From Eubacteriaceae bacterium Marseille-Q4139 (lineage in GTDB: Bacteria > Bacillota > Clostridia > Lachnospirales > Lachnospiraceae), in NCBI GenBank assembly GCA_018223415.1, contig JAGTTQ010000001.1, forward strand, positions 3,149,365 through 3,213,364: a DNA stretch of 64,000 nucleotides, read 5' to 3'. The notes under the pieces were generated by a model. The model made no database searches, had not been told where the DNA came from, and saw nothing but the letters and a program-made list of their open reading frames with translations. Both the position numbers and the translations under genes were made by a program. Below are positions 8,113-16,323 of the stretch, one piece after another (position 1 is the stretch's first letter; each line of letters begins with the position of its first letter).

Positions 8113-8703
8113 TTACCTCCTGAAATGTTCTGCAAAGACAGCCACAGCATCGGCGCAGCTTTCCAAAGAATTGTATGTGGTGTCGATGCAGAGATGGTAG
8201 TTTCTCATAGATCCCCACTTGGAATCTGTATAATGCTCATAATAGCGGCTTCGCTTTTGATCGGTTTCCTTGATTTGATGTTCCACCTCTTGCGCAGGGC
8301 CGTTAACTCCCTGTTGGATCTTGCGCTCTACTCTCGCCCGCAGATCCGCATATACAAAGATATGAATTGCTTCCTCCAGCACCTTGTCAGCACAGCGCCC
8401 TACAATGACACAAGAGCCTTTTGCCACCAAGTTCCGGATTGTTTCACACTGCCTAAAATAAATCTGATCCGTAATGGGCTGCTGATAAAACGGGAGCAGA
8501 TTTTGTCCTGCGCTCCAAAGCGTATTTAATTGCAAATGTTCCTCATATTGTTCAATTACTTCAGCCGACAGGGTATTATCCTGAGCAGCAAGGGAAATCA
8601 GCTCTTTATCGTAAAATGGGATCTGCAGCCGCTGGGCGATAAGCATTCCCAGCTCCCGGCCTCCGCTTCCAAATTCCCTGCTGATGGTAATGACTTTGTT
8701 CAT
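8113..8703 (-). CDS. Cytidylate kinase-like family protein
   Basis: Protein of 196 residues of the cytidylate-kinase-like (AAK6) family. It has a variant P-loop in ITISREFGSGGRELGMLIA (residues 5-23), YDKELI shortly after, and GRCADKVL near 103, typical of the family. These proteins are widespread in Lachnospiraceae and are distinct from canonical Cmk, which is encoded at 12120. The true substrate is unknown. It precedes the MATE gene with only 5 nt between and shares its promoter region with the divergent AraC gene. AGGAGG precedes the ATG. Confidence 0.85.
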   Translation of the reverse strand: MNKVITISREFGSGGRELGMLIAQRLQIPFYDKELISLAAQDNTLSAEVIEQYEEHLQLNTLWSAGQNLLPFYQQPITDQIYFRQCETIRNLVAKGSCVIVGRCADKVLEEAIHIFVYADLRARVERKIQQGVNGPAQEVEHQIKETDQKRSRYYEHYTDSKWGSMRNYHLCIDTTYNSLESCADAVAVFAEHFRR

Positions 8704-8722
8704 AACGTACCTCCTCCTTTTG

Positions 8723-8751
8723 TTGACATTTGCACGTCATATGATTATAAT
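8723..8751 (+). promoter_or_regulatory. Consensus sigma-A promoter for the AraC gene, overlapping a divergent one
   Basis: TTGACA, 17 nt, TATAAT: a perfect consensus pointing into the AraC gene at 8831. The symmetric ATTATAAT also offers a -10 (8749-8744) to the minus strand, with TTGTTT 16 nt before it, for the kinase-MATE unit. The two promoters overlap, so one regulator could control both. Confidence 0.75.
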
Positions 8752-8830
8752 ACCGATATTGAGCGAAACAAAGAGAGAATAGTACATATTTTTGTAAAAA
8801 TCGTTCCATTTTCACAAAAGGAGGTAACTC

Positions 8831-9742
8831 ATGGAGTATAAGACGCTTCAAATTGCGGAAAATTTTCGGGAAAATATATTATATGACAGCGACTCTCTTG
8901 CGCTTGCTGTTTGCAGCGACCATTTCGACGATTATTTGCACAGAGAATGGGGTTGTCATTGGCATGACGAATTTGAGTTTGGACTTGTTTTGCAAGGCGT
9001 TGTAGAATACACGATTTATAATGAACACGAGCAATTGTCAGTACATAAAATCTCCGTAGGCGATGGTATTTTCCTGAATGCCGGATGCTTTCACAGTGTC
9101 AAAGGACTCGAACCGGGTACAGTGATGGCAGGCATCATCTTGCCGACTAATTTTTTTAATACAGAATCTTTTCGTACCATTTATCATCAGAATATTTACC
9201 CTATACTGGAATCGGGGACGGAATGTTTGGTTTTTGCACAAAGCAATCCGTCCAACGCTGCCATTTTGTCCGGCCTAAAAGAGTTATATGAAATAAACAG
9301 GACAGAACAAACATACGAACTTCGCTGCATGGAAGCTGTTTGTAAAATATTCCGCTTATTGGTAGAGCAAATAAGTGCAAACAAAAATCTGCTCACACCT
9401 ATTTCAAAAAGTACTCAGACTAAGCGCTTACAAAAGATTATGACTTTTATTCATGCACATTATGGTGAGCGCATCAGCGCAGACGATATGGCAAGAACAG
9501 CCGCTATCAGCAGAACCGAGGTTTTTCGCTGTTTTCAGACTGTTTTAAGGAAAAAACCGATTGAATATCTTACAGAATATCGACTATCCATAGCCACCAT
9601 ACTGCTTGCAAGCACAGACAGAACCCTGTCAGATATTTCTATTTCATGCGGCTTTAACAGCGCGAGCTATTTCGGGAAAGTTTTTCGGGAGCATCATGGT
9701 ATGTCCCCCAAAAAATACAGAGACCAGCTCCGAGAAAAATAA
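8831..9742 (+). CDS. AraC-family transcriptional regulator
   Basis: Protein of 303 residues. The N-terminal half is a cupin-like sensor with HWHDEFEFGLVLQG (about 43-56) and an NAGCFHSV motif. The C-terminal 100 residues are the double helix-turn-helix: ISADDMARTAAISRTEVFRCF and ISISCGFNSASYFGKVFREH, then GMSPKKYR, the standard ending. AAAGGAGG precedes the ATG. It is divergent from the cytidylate-kinase-like and MATE genes and is the likely regulator of that unit. The inducer cannot be told. Confidence 0.9.
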   Translation: MEYKTLQIAENFRENILYDSDSLALAVCSDHFDDYLHREWGCHWHDEFEFGLVLQGVVEYTIYNEHEQLSVHKISVGDGIFLNAGCFHSVKGLEPGTVMAGIILPTNFFNTESFRTIYHQNIYPILESGTECLVFAQSNPSNAAILSGLKELYEINRTEQTYELRCMEAVCKIFRLLVEQISANKNLLTPISKSTQTKRLQKIMTFIHAHYGERISADDMARTAAISRTEVFRCFQTVLRKKPIEYLTEYRLSIATILLASTDRTLSDISISCGFNSASYFGKVFREHHGMSPKKYRDQLREK

Positions 9743-9848
9743 ATACTTTATACTTTAATTTTTTATTAAATGATAAATGTCCTAAATCAATGCCAAGCTA
9801 ACTAAATAAGTTATCGCTTATCTTTCGAGAAATATATCGGCAAGCAAT

Positions 9849-9868
9849 GCAATCTTCCGTAAGATTGC
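9849..9868. repeat. Short hairpin
   Basis: GCAATCTT, CCGT, AAGATTGC: an 8-bp perfect stem immediately left of the larger inverted repeat. Confidence 0.7.
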
Positions 9869-9870
9869 GT

Positions 9871-9911
9871 ATTTTAGGCAGGAAACCGTTGCCGGTATTC
9901 CTGCCTAAAAT
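9871..9911. repeat. 14-bp perfect inverted repeat
   Basis: ATTTTAGGCAGGAA (9871-9884) and TTCCTGCCTAAAAT (9898-9911) with a 13-nt loop. There is no T-run after it on the plus strand. Candidate transfer-region or end structure of the mobile element. Confidence 0.7.
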
Positions 9912-9955
9912 GCTTGTTGGTAACGTTCTCCGCTCCGCTTCGGTCTGCGCAGGGC

Positions 9956-9990
9956 AGACGTCCACCGGACGTCTTGCGCCCCCAAACCCC
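9956..9990 (+). other. Putative origin of transfer (oriT)
   Basis: AGACGTCC, ACC, GGACGTCT is a perfect 8-bp inverted repeat with a 3-nt loop. It is followed at once by TTGCGCCCCCAAACCCC. MOBQ/RSF1010-type origins consist of an inverted repeat followed by a nick region ending in TGCGCCC, which this resembles. No relaxase gene lies within the window. Assignment is inferred from layout only. Confidence 0.4.
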
Positions 9991-10067
9991 TGAGATCATC
10001 GCCTGCGGCGATGGCTGCGCGTTCCGTTGAAACGCTAAAAAATCGAATCCTAATATTTTGCCAACAT

Positions 10068-10111
10068 AAAAAATGCTATGCAATCGGCGAACCTTTTGCA
10101 TAGCATTTTTT
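10068..10111. terminator. Strong bidirectional terminator
   Basis: AAAAAATGCTATGCAA and TTGCATAGCATTTTTT form a 16-bp perfect stem with a 12-nt loop, giving T-runs on both strands. It separates the mobile island from the chromosomal genes. Confidence 0.85.
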
Positions 10112-10334
10112 GTTTTTTCGTTTACCTGGCATAAATCATAAGTTTTTGTAATATTTCCTTATGAGTTGCTGCCTTTGCAGGGCGCCTGTTTTTTTATATG
10201 GAACACTCCCATCCATCTGGAAAAAATCGTCAAAAAAACGTAAGAGAAGCTTAAAGCAGCCCTCGCCGTCCTCTGCTACAATGATTCCATAGAGGGCAGT
10301 ATCTGCTGCCCATCCAAGGAAAGAGGGGATCTGA

Positions 10335-11372
10335 ATGGAAAAAAGCATGAAACAGGCCGGCATTGTTTTCGGCGCTGCTGCCGTCCTTTGCGTCCTGGCA
10401 CTTTTCCTGTTCCTGTCCAGGGAACGGAAAAATGCGGACAGCCTTCCGCCTCTGGCTGAGGTGATGGAAAACGGAAGCGGATATGCAGACGAAATGCTTT
10501 CGGGATACAAAAGAAAACAGCTTCTTGCCGCGTGGGGAGAGCCGGAGGCGTCCAAAGAAGGTACGGAGGATGTCTGGCCCGTGGACGGCTGGAGGCGGCT
10601 GAAGGTGGGGTACAATGAGAAAGATGAGGCAGATACGGCCGTCATCGAGGTGCGATTTGATAAAGAGTGGATTCCGAAGGAGCGTTTGTCTGAGGATACC
10701 CTTCAGTGGCTTTCCGCATATAACGGGCTTTCGGAGGAAGAGCAGAAATTTCTGAGTTATATTCCTGCGGATATCAGAGAGTTTCTGGGAATCAACGGCG
10801 GGGATACAGCCGCCATGGAAACGAATGCGGCAGAGGAAGGCACACCGGAAGATAGTGAAGAAACGACAGGGGGCCGGGCCATCCCGCGCATAGAAGAGGA
10901 ACGTGTTTCTTTTGAAGGCCTCCCGGAAAACCTGGATTTTGAGGCTGTGACGAAAGACATGGGGATCCTGCCGGAAGGCGAACCGGAGGTGTACGGCGGT
11001 TCGCCTGGAACGGCGTACACGGTCGTGTCCGGGGATTTCACATTTTTTTATTTCCAGCTGGAGGGCGAGGCTTCTTTCCAGAATATGAACTATGCCATTA
11101 CCGGGGAAAATGTGGTGCTTAGCTGCGGGATCCATGTGGGAATGCCGGTCTCAGAGGCAGAAAAAATCCTTCCGGGGCTTTTTCTCTCCAGCACAGAAGA
11201 ACCGTCAGGCTGGAACCCTGCGTCCTATCCGGACGGCTGGTGCGAACAGTTTGCGGAAATATGGATTGCAGAGGTTTTATACGGCGGCGAACTGCCGAAA
11301 TACGTGGGATTCATGGCGGATGAACAAGGCATCATCCGGGCCATTACGTTTGAATTCCCGACAGCCGGTTAG
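10335..11372 (+). CDS. Membrane-anchored protein with BamE/SmpA-like repeats, function unknown
   Basis: Protein of 345 residues. An N-terminal hydrophobic segment (about 8-28) acts as signal anchor, so the rest is probably outside the membrane. Two parts look like the small BamE/SmpA fold: SGYKRKQLLAAWGEPEAS near 55-72 and GIHVGMPVSEAEKILPGL near 255-275. This pattern occurs in clostridial lipoprotein-like proteins of unknown role. GAGGGG precedes the ATG. A second secreted protein gene follows 10 nt later, probably one operon. I cannot name a function. Confidence 0.7.
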   Translation: MEKSMKQAGIVFGAAAVLCVLALFLFLSRERKNADSLPPLAEVMENGSGYADEMLSGYKRKQLLAAWGEPEASKEGTEDVWPVDGWRRLKVGYNEKDEADTAVIEVRFDKEWIPKERLSEDTLQWLSAYNGLSEEEQKFLSYIPADIREFLGINGGDTAAMETNAAEEGTPEDSEETTGGRAIPRIEEERVSFEGLPENLDFEAVTKDMGILPEGEPEVYGGSPGTAYTVVSGDFTFFYFQLEGEASFQNMNYAITGENVVLSCGIHVGMPVSEAEKILPGLFLSSTEEPSGWNPASYPDGWCEQFAEIWIAEVLYGGELPKYVGFMADEQGIIRAITFEFPTAG

Positions 11373-11382
11373 GAGGGGTGTT

Positions 11383-11988
11383 ATGAAGGTACTGATTTTG
11401 ACCGGCATGCTGGCGGCTTTTTCCGGCCTGTTTTTCAATGCCGCGAAAAAAGACGCGGGGGCACAGGAGGCCTATGCGCCTGTCATTGAGGCGGCAAAAA
11501 GGTATGTCCGGGATTCCGGCGCCGGCGTTCCGGAAGCCTACGGCTTCAGTTACGCCCTGGGACAGGAAAATTTCGGTGCGCCGGGGTACCGGATCGCTGA
11601 CCTTGACGGGGACGGGACGGACGAGCTTCTCCTGGGAGAGGGAAACGTGGTCTATGATCTTTACACGGTTTCGGACGGCAGCCTTCTCCATGTTTTAAGC
11701 GGATGGGAGCGGAACCGGTATTATCTCTGTGAAAACGGGGAAATTGCAAATGAAAGCTCGAGCGGGGCGGCAGATTCGGCCTGGGAGTATTATGCCTTTG
11801 ACGGCTTGCGGCTTTCCCTTGCGGAAGCCGTCCTTTACGATGGGAACCGGGACCCGGAACATCCATGGTTTTACACGGACGGCCAGAGCCCGAAGCAGGA
11901 AGTCCCCATCTCAGAGACGCAGGCAGATGCCGTCCGGGGAAGCTATCCGTACGAAGATCCCGGCTTTCTTCCTTTCGTAAGCCCGTGA
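11383..11988 (+). CDS. Secreted protein with an Asp-rich DLDGDG motif, function unknown
   Basis: Protein of 201 residues with an N-terminal signal-like segment (residues 2-19). The piece YRIADLDGDGTDELLLG (about 67-83) is an EF-hand/FG-GAP-like calcium-binding motif common in secreted clostridial proteins. The rest shows no family I recognise. The start is decided by AGGAGG at 11371-11376; the frame is open upstream but that overlaps the previous gene. Probably co-transcribed with it. Confidence 0.7.
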   Translation: MKVLILTGMLAAFSGLFFNAAKKDAGAQEAYAPVIEAAKRYVRDSGAGVPEAYGFSYALGQENFGAPGYRIADLDGDGTDELLLGEGNVVYDLYTVSDGSLLHVLSGWERNRYYLCENGEIANESSSGAADSAWEYYAFDGLRLSLAEAVLYDGNRDPEHPWFYTDGQSPKQEVPISETQADAVRGSYPYEDPGFLPFVSP

Positions 11989-12014
11989 GAAAGGGGATTT
12001 TTTCAAAATTATAA

Positions 12015-12043
12015 TTGCTTCACACGCCCAATTCGGATATAAT
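12015..12043 (+). promoter_or_regulatory. Promoter of the cmk-ispH-rpsA unit
   Basis: TTGCTT, 17 nt, TATAAT, about 75 nt before the cmk start; AGAGGAGG at 12107-12114 is the ribosome binding site. Confidence 0.7.
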
Positions 12044-12119
12044 GGTACAAGACGGCCGTCCAGGCGGCAGACAGATGTATAAAATCCTGGAAACAGAAGT
12101 AAAATAGAGGAGGAAGTCC

Positions 12120-12791
12120 ATGTCATTCAACGTAGCGATTGACGGCCCCGCCGGTGCGGGAAAAAGCACGGTGGCAAAAACGGTTGCCGGAGAGATGAAT
12201 TTTATCTATGTGGACACCGGCGCCATGTACCGTGCCATGGCATTATATTTTCTGCGGGAGGGCATTGATCCGTCCGACGAGGCGGCAGTCTCGGAGGCAT
12301 GCCGCAGGGTGTCTGTCACAATCTCTTATGAGGCAGGTGTCCAGCAGGTGTTTTTAAACGGGGAAAATGTATCCGGCCTGATCCGTACCGAGGAGGTCGG
12401 GAACATGGCATCGGCCACCTCCGGATACCGGCTCGTGCGGGAAAAGCTGGTGGAGCTCCAGAAAGAGCTGGCAAAAAAGGCGGATGTAATCATGGACGGC
12501 CGGGACATCGGGACGTGCGTGCTTCCGGAGGCAGATGTGAAGATTTATCTGACGGCCGGCTCCCTTGTCCGCGCAAAGCGCAGGTATAAGGAGCTGACGG
12601 AAAAGGGGATCTCCTGTAATCTGGAAGAGATCGAGAAGGACATCATCGACCGGGACTACCGGGACATGCACCGGGAAAATTCCCCTCTTTCCCAGGCTGA
12701 GGATGCCGTGCTTTTAGACAGTTCCGATATGACGCTCCGTCAGGTGGTGGAAACCATCGAGGCCATGATCCGGGAAAAAAGAGAAGCATAG
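12120..12791 (+). CDS. cmk: (d)CMP kinase
   Basis: Cytidylate kinase of 223 residues; phosphorylates CMP and dCMP with ATP in pyrimidine nucleotide supply. The P-loop GPAGAGKSTVAK is at residues 9-20, YVDTGAMYRAMA near 31-42, and DGRDIGTCVLPEADVKIYLTA (about 127-147) is the diagnostic Cmk segment. Length is normal. ispH starts 16 nt after its stop and rpsA overlaps ispH, the common clostridial order cmk-ispH-rpsA. Confidence 0.97.
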   Translation: MSFNVAIDGPAGAGKSTVAKTVAGEMNFIYVDTGAMYRAMALYFLREGIDPSDEAAVSEACRRVSVTISYEAGVQQVFLNGENVSGLIRTEEVGNMASATSGYRLVREKLVELQKELAKKADVIMDGRDIGTCVLPEADVKIYLTAGSLVRAKRRYKELTEKGISCNLEEIEKDIIDRDYRDMHRENSPLSQAEDAVLLDSSDMTLRQVVETIEAMIREKREA

Positions 12792-12807
12792 GGCGGAGGT
12801 ACCGCAG

Positions 12808-13659
12808 ATGGAAGTGATTGTCGCTAAGACAGCCGGCTTCTGCTTCGGCGTGAAGCGGGCCGTGGAGAAGGTCTATGAGCAGATTGGAAAGACCGAGAAG
12901 CCGATCTATACATACGGGCCGATCATCCACAACGAGGAGGTCGTGAAGGATCTCCGCAAAAAGGGCGTGGAGGTCATAGACTCCCTCGAGGAACTGAAGG
13001 CCGCCAGGGACTGCGTCGTGGTCATCCGTTCCCACGGAGTCGGAAAGGATGTCTACCGGATTCTGGAGGAAAACGGCGCAGAGATCGTGGATGCCACCTG
13101 CCCATATGTGAAAAAGATCCACAGGATCGTGGAGGAGCAGAGCAAAGCCGGAAGACAGGTCTTAATCGTCGGCGATGCGGCCCACCCGGAGGTTCAGGGA
13201 ATCCGCGGATGGGGCGATTCCGGGACAAAAGTCATCGAAAATGAGCAGGATTTCCTCGATTTGCAGCTTCCGGAGGGCAGCAGGCTCTGCATCGTGGCCC
13301 AGACGACATTTAATTACAATAAATTTCAAGATTTAGTTGAAAAAATTTCTAAAACGCGTTATGATATACTTGTTTTAAATACGATTTGCAATGCAACACA
13401 GGAAAGACAAGTGGAAGCAAAGAAGATAGCTTCTTCGGTGGATGTAATGCTTGTCATTGGCGGTAAGCATAGTTCCAACACGCAGAAGCTATACGAGATC
13501 TGCCAGAAGGAATGTAGGAACACGTATTACCTCCAGACCCTCGGCGACTTAAATCCTGAATGTATAGGTTCTGTGAGCAGTGTAGGTATTACGGCCGGGG
13601 CGTCCACCCCGAATAATATTATCGAGGAGGTTCATACTAATGTCCGAGTTAAGTTTTGA
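12808..13659 (+). CDS. ispH: 4-hydroxy-3-methylbut-2-enyl diphosphate reductase IspH
   Basis: Last enzyme of the non-mevalonate isoprenoid pathway, reducing HMBPP to IPP and DMAPP with a 4Fe-4S cluster. The three cluster cysteines are visible: TAGFCFGVKRAVEK (Cys12), VDATCPYVKKIH (about 97) and LNTICNATQERQ (about 197). Length 283 is normal. Part of the C-terminal half (about 13310-13420) is AT-richer than the start. The gene overlaps rpsA by 20 nt in another frame; in many clostridia the two are fused into one protein. Confidence 0.97.
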   Translation: MEVIVAKTAGFCFGVKRAVEKVYEQIGKTEKPIYTYGPIIHNEEVVKDLRKKGVEVIDSLEELKAARDCVVVIRSHGVGKDVYRILEENGAEIVDATCPYVKKIHRIVEEQSKAGRQVLIVGDAAHPEVQGIRGWGDSGTKVIENEQDFLDLQLPEGSRLCIVAQTTFNYNKFQDLVEKISKTRYDILVLNTICNATQERQVEAKKIASSVDVMLVIGGKHSSNTQKLYEICQKECRNTYYLQTLGDLNPECIGSVSSVGITAGASTPNNIIEEVHTNVRVKF

Positions 13660-14773
13660 ACAAATGTTGGAGGAATCATTAAAAACAATACGTACAGGAG
13701 AGGTTGTCACTGGTAAGGTCATTGACGTAAAAGAAGACGAGATCGTTTTGAATATAGGCTATAAATCAGATGGCATCATCACCCGCAGCGAGTACACAAA
13801 CGAGTCCAATGTGGATCTGCGGAACCTTGTACAGGTCGGCGACGAAATGGAAGCCAAGGTAGTGAAGGTAAACGACGGCGAAGGCCAGGTTGCCCTTTCC
13901 TACAAGAGACTGGCAGCTGACAGAGGAAACAAGAGATTAGAGGAAGCGTTTGAGAACCATGAAGTCCTGACCGCAAAGGTTGCTCAGGTTCTGGACGGCG
14001 GCCTCAGCGTCCTTGTTGACGAGGCACGGATCTTCATCCCGGCAAGCCTTGTATCCGACGTATATGAGAGAGATCTGTCCAAGTATGCAGATCAGGAGAT
14101 CGAATTCGTAATCACTGAGTTCAATCCGAAGAGAAGAAGAGTCATCGGTGACCGCAAACAGCTCATCGTTGCAAAGAAGGCAGCGATGCAGAAAGAGCTG
14201 TTCGAGAGAATCGCAGTTGGCCAGAAGGTAGAAGGAACCGTTAAGAATGTGACCGACTTCGGTGCATTCATCGACCTTGGCGGCGCAGACGGCCTGCTTC
14301 ATATCTCCGAGATGTCCTGGGGACGTGTGGAGAGCCCGAAGAAGGTCTTCAAGGTAGGCGAGAAGGTAACGGCCCTGATTAAAGACATCAACGGCGAGAA
14401 GATCGCCCTGAGCATGAAGTTCCCGGAGACAAATCCGTGGGCAAATGCCGCAGAGAAATATGCTGCCGGCAATATCGTAACAGGAAAAGTTGCACGCATG
14501 ACCGACTTCGGCGCATTCGTTGAGCTGGAGCCGGGCGTTGACGCACTGCTTCATGTTTCCCAGATTTCCAGAGAGCATGTTGCAAAACCGTCTGACGTTT
14601 TGTCCATCGGCCAGGAGATCACGGCTAAGATCGTGGACTTCAACGAGGCAGACAAGAAGATCAGCTTAAGCATCAAGGCAATGGAAGCAGCTGCCCATAC
14701 GGCACCGGCTGAGGATGCCGATGTGGCTGATGTGGACGTTGAGGCTGTTGCAAAGGAAACAGAAGAGGAATAA
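13640..14773 (+). CDS. rpsA: 30S ribosomal protein S1-like protein with four S1 domains
   Basis: Protein of 377 residues with four S1 RNA-binding repeats, at about 14-85, 100-170, 185-255 and 270-345. The last two have the classic VTDFGAFIDLGG-DGLLHISEMSWG and MTDFGAFVELEPGVDALLHVSQIS. It probably binds mRNA and aids translation initiation, as proposed for Firmicute S1 homologues; E. coli S1 has six repeats. The acidic C-terminus (DADVADVDVEAVAKETEEE) is unstructured. GAGGAGG at 13624-13630 inside ispH gives the start; the overlap implies translational coupling. Confidence 0.92.
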   Translation: MSELSFEQMLEESLKTIRTGEVVTGKVIDVKEDEIVLNIGYKSDGIITRSEYTNESNVDLRNLVQVGDEMEAKVVKVNDGEGQVALSYKRLAADRGNKRLEEAFENHEVLTAKVAQVLDGGLSVLVDEARIFIPASLVSDVYERDLSKYADQEIEFVITEFNPKRRRVIGDRKQLIVAKKAAMQKELFERIAVGQKVEGTVKNVTDFGAFIDLGGADGLLHISEMSWGRVESPKKVFKVGEKVTALIKDINGEKIALSMKFPETNPWANAAEKYAAGNIVTGKVARMTDFGAFVELEPGVDALLHVSQISREHVAKPSDVLSIGQEITAKIVDFNEADKKISLSIKAMEAAAHTAPAEDADVADVDVEAVAKETEEE

Positions 14774-14800
14774 GGATCAATCCCCTTTTATGTACGAAAG

Positions 14801-14848
14801 AAAAGAGACACTGCACGGCAGAAAAAGCCGGATGCAGTGTCCCTTTTG
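14801..14848. terminator. Bidirectional terminator between rpsA and the acylphosphatase gene
   Basis: GACACTGCA (14807-14815) pairs with TGCAGTGTC (14833-14841), with AAAAGA before and CCTTTT after. It serves the two convergent genes. Confidence 0.75.
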
Positions 14849-14868
14849 CGTCTGGGAAACGGCGTTAG

Positions 14869-15141
14869 CTACCAGCGGACGGAAAAGCCGTTTTCGGAGA
14901 CGGCCGGGATCTGCCCGGCTTCGGTGCGGCTGATCTGGATATAGGGAGAGGAAAAGATGGCAGAAACGGCTTGTTCGATATCCTGGGATGGGCCCTGAAG
15001 CTCCAGCTCCACGGAGCCGTCCCACTCGTTTCGGACCCATCCGGTGAGATTATAAAGTTTTGCCGCGTGGGAGGCACGGAAGCGGAAGCCGACGCCCTGG
15101 ACACAGCCGTAAAAATGGTAATGCATGCGGATGATTTCCAT
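14869..15141 (-). CDS. acyP: Acylphosphatase
   Basis: Protein of 90 residues hydrolysing acyl phosphates. HYHFYGCVQGVGFRFRA (about 7-23) contains the phosphate-binding loop and catalytic arginine, and LTGWVRNEWDGSVELELQG (about 32-50) has the catalytic asparagine. Length matches the family. GGAGGAAATTTC before the ATG decides the start; the frame is open for 47 codons upstream but lacks a site there. It faces rpsA across a shared terminator. Confidence 0.93.
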   Translation of the reverse strand: MEIIRMHYHFYGCVQGVGFRFRASHAAKLYNLTGWVRNEWDGSVELELQGPSQDIEQAVSAIFSSPYIQISRTEAGQIPAVSENGFSVRW

Positions 15142-15204
15142 GAAATTTCCTCCTTCTTCTGGGAACAAGCATACCATAAAATCCCCTTTTCGTGAAGAAG
15201 AAAG

Positions 15205-15308
15205 AGGGGGAGGATTAGAACCTCCGGTGGATGTGCACGGATTTGCAAGGGAAATTGCTGCTTCGCAGCGCAAATCCGGCACGGGAAACGCTGATTAAAG
15301 CGTTTCCC
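15205..15308. repeat. Cluster of hairpins ending in a terminator
   Basis: Four palindromes in about 100 bp. GGAGG-CCTCC (15209-15225) has a 7-nt loop. CGGATTTGC (15238-15246) pairs with GCAAATCCG (15270-15278), with GCTGC-TTC-GCAGC nested inside. Then GGGAAACGCT (15283-15292) pairs with AGCGTTTCCC (15299-15308), a perfect 10-bp terminator-like stem. No gene is seen. The region lies upstream of both divergent genes. Confidence 0.6.
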
Positions 15309-15430
15309 TAAAGAAAGCCGTAATGAATCCGTAAACAAAAAGAGACTGGATTTTTAGGAAATTCATGGTACAATTACCGTCAAAAGGGAAAACAATTCTG
15401 AATGATAACATGCAGAGAGGAGATTGTACT

Positions 15431-16297
15431 ATGAGAAAATGGAAGAAATGGATGGGAGTCATCTGTGCGGCAGGTCTTGCGGCGGCCATGAGCTTTGCAA
15501 GCCTGGCGGAAAACGGCCAGGGGGCGCTGCCGGCGGCCTGCTTTGACGGAACGGTGGCCAGTATGGAGGACGGGCGCTTTATCATGAACCGCGTCCTGGA
15601 ATCCGGGACAGAAGAGGTGGTTATCAATCTCACAGAGGAAACCTTGATCCTGGACGCAGTGAACGGATTCCCGGCCGGAGCGGACAGCCTGAAAGAAGGG
15701 GAAAGCGTGCGGGTCTACGCAGGCCCGGCAATGACCATGAGCCTGCCGCCGATTACCAATGCGGAGCTGGTGTTTACAGGGATCCCGGCGGATGCAGTCG
15801 TTCCCTCCTATGAGACCGTGACATCCCTGACGGCAAATGGTGACGGCACGTACACGGTGGAGACGCTGGCGGGAAACCAGTATGCGGTGAGCGGGGAAAC
15901 GATCCTGCTTCCTTATCTGACGAGAAACATGGTGTTTGCAGAAAACCTTCAGCCTGGTGTGAAATTTCTTGTTTGGCCGGCTGCGGACGGCGGACAGAAT
16001 GCCTATAAAATTGTGATCTTCCAGGGTGAGAACGGATACGGCGCTGGAAACGGGGAAACGGCAGAGCGCCATGGCTGGCTGGAAGAAAGTGACGGCTGGT
16101 ACTACTACGACCAGGGACAGAAGAAAACAGGCTGGTTCTGGGACGGAAGCGACTGGTTCTATCTGGATCCGGAAACGGGACGGATGGAGACGGGCTTTGT
16201 AACAGTGGACGGAAAAACTTACTATCTGAATGAGGACGGAAGAATGCTTACGGAGGCGCGTGTCTTTACGCCGGATGAAAGCGGTGCGCTTCACTGA
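15431..16297 (+). CDS. Secreted protein with C-terminal cell-wall-binding repeats
   Basis: Protein of 288 residues. A signal peptide (KKWMGVICAAGLAAAMSFASLA, residues 4-26 region) leads into a beta-rich central part of unknown function. The last 70 residues are choline/cell-wall-binding repeats: GWLEESDGWYYYD, KKTGWFWDGSDWFYLDPETG and METGFVTVDGKTYYLNEDG. These repeats bind teichoic acid or polysaccharide, so the protein is probably attached to the envelope. AGAGGAG at 15417-15423 precedes the ATG; an earlier in-frame ATG at 15365 has no site. Confidence 0.85.
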   Translation: MRKWKKWMGVICAAGLAAAMSFASLAENGQGALPAACFDGTVASMEDGRFIMNRVLESGTEEVVINLTEETLILDAVNGFPAGADSLKEGESVRVYAGPAMTMSLPPITNAELVFTGIPADAVVPSYETVTSLTANGDGTYTVETLAGNQYAVSGETILLPYLTRNMVFAENLQPGVKFLVWPAADGGQNAYKIVIFQGENGYGAGNGETAERHGWLEESDGWYYYDQGQKKTGWFWDGSDWFYLDPETGRMETGFVTVDGKTYYLNEDGRMLTEARVFTPDESGALH

Positions 16298-16323
16298 AAA
16301 AAAGAACAGGGATAAAGGATGGG

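Larger units (their letters stand above)
9743..10334. other. Hairpin-rich right flank of the mobile island
   Basis: About 590 bp without a convincing gene. It holds a short hairpin (9849-9868), a long inverted repeat (9871-9911), an oriT-like repeat (9956-9990) and a bidirectional terminator (10068-10111), listed separately. GC-rich, plasmid-like text (9920-10030) contrasts with AT-rich DNA on both sides. The island/chromosome junction probably lies between about 10030 and 10300, since core-type genes start at 10335; no attachment repeat could be identified because the other end is outside the window. Confidence 0.5.

Noticed and set aside
15209..15225. tRNA-like T-arm (GGAGG, 7-nt loop, CCTCC)
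   Set aside because: The loop lacks the TTCGA pattern and no acceptor, D or anticodon arms could be built around it.
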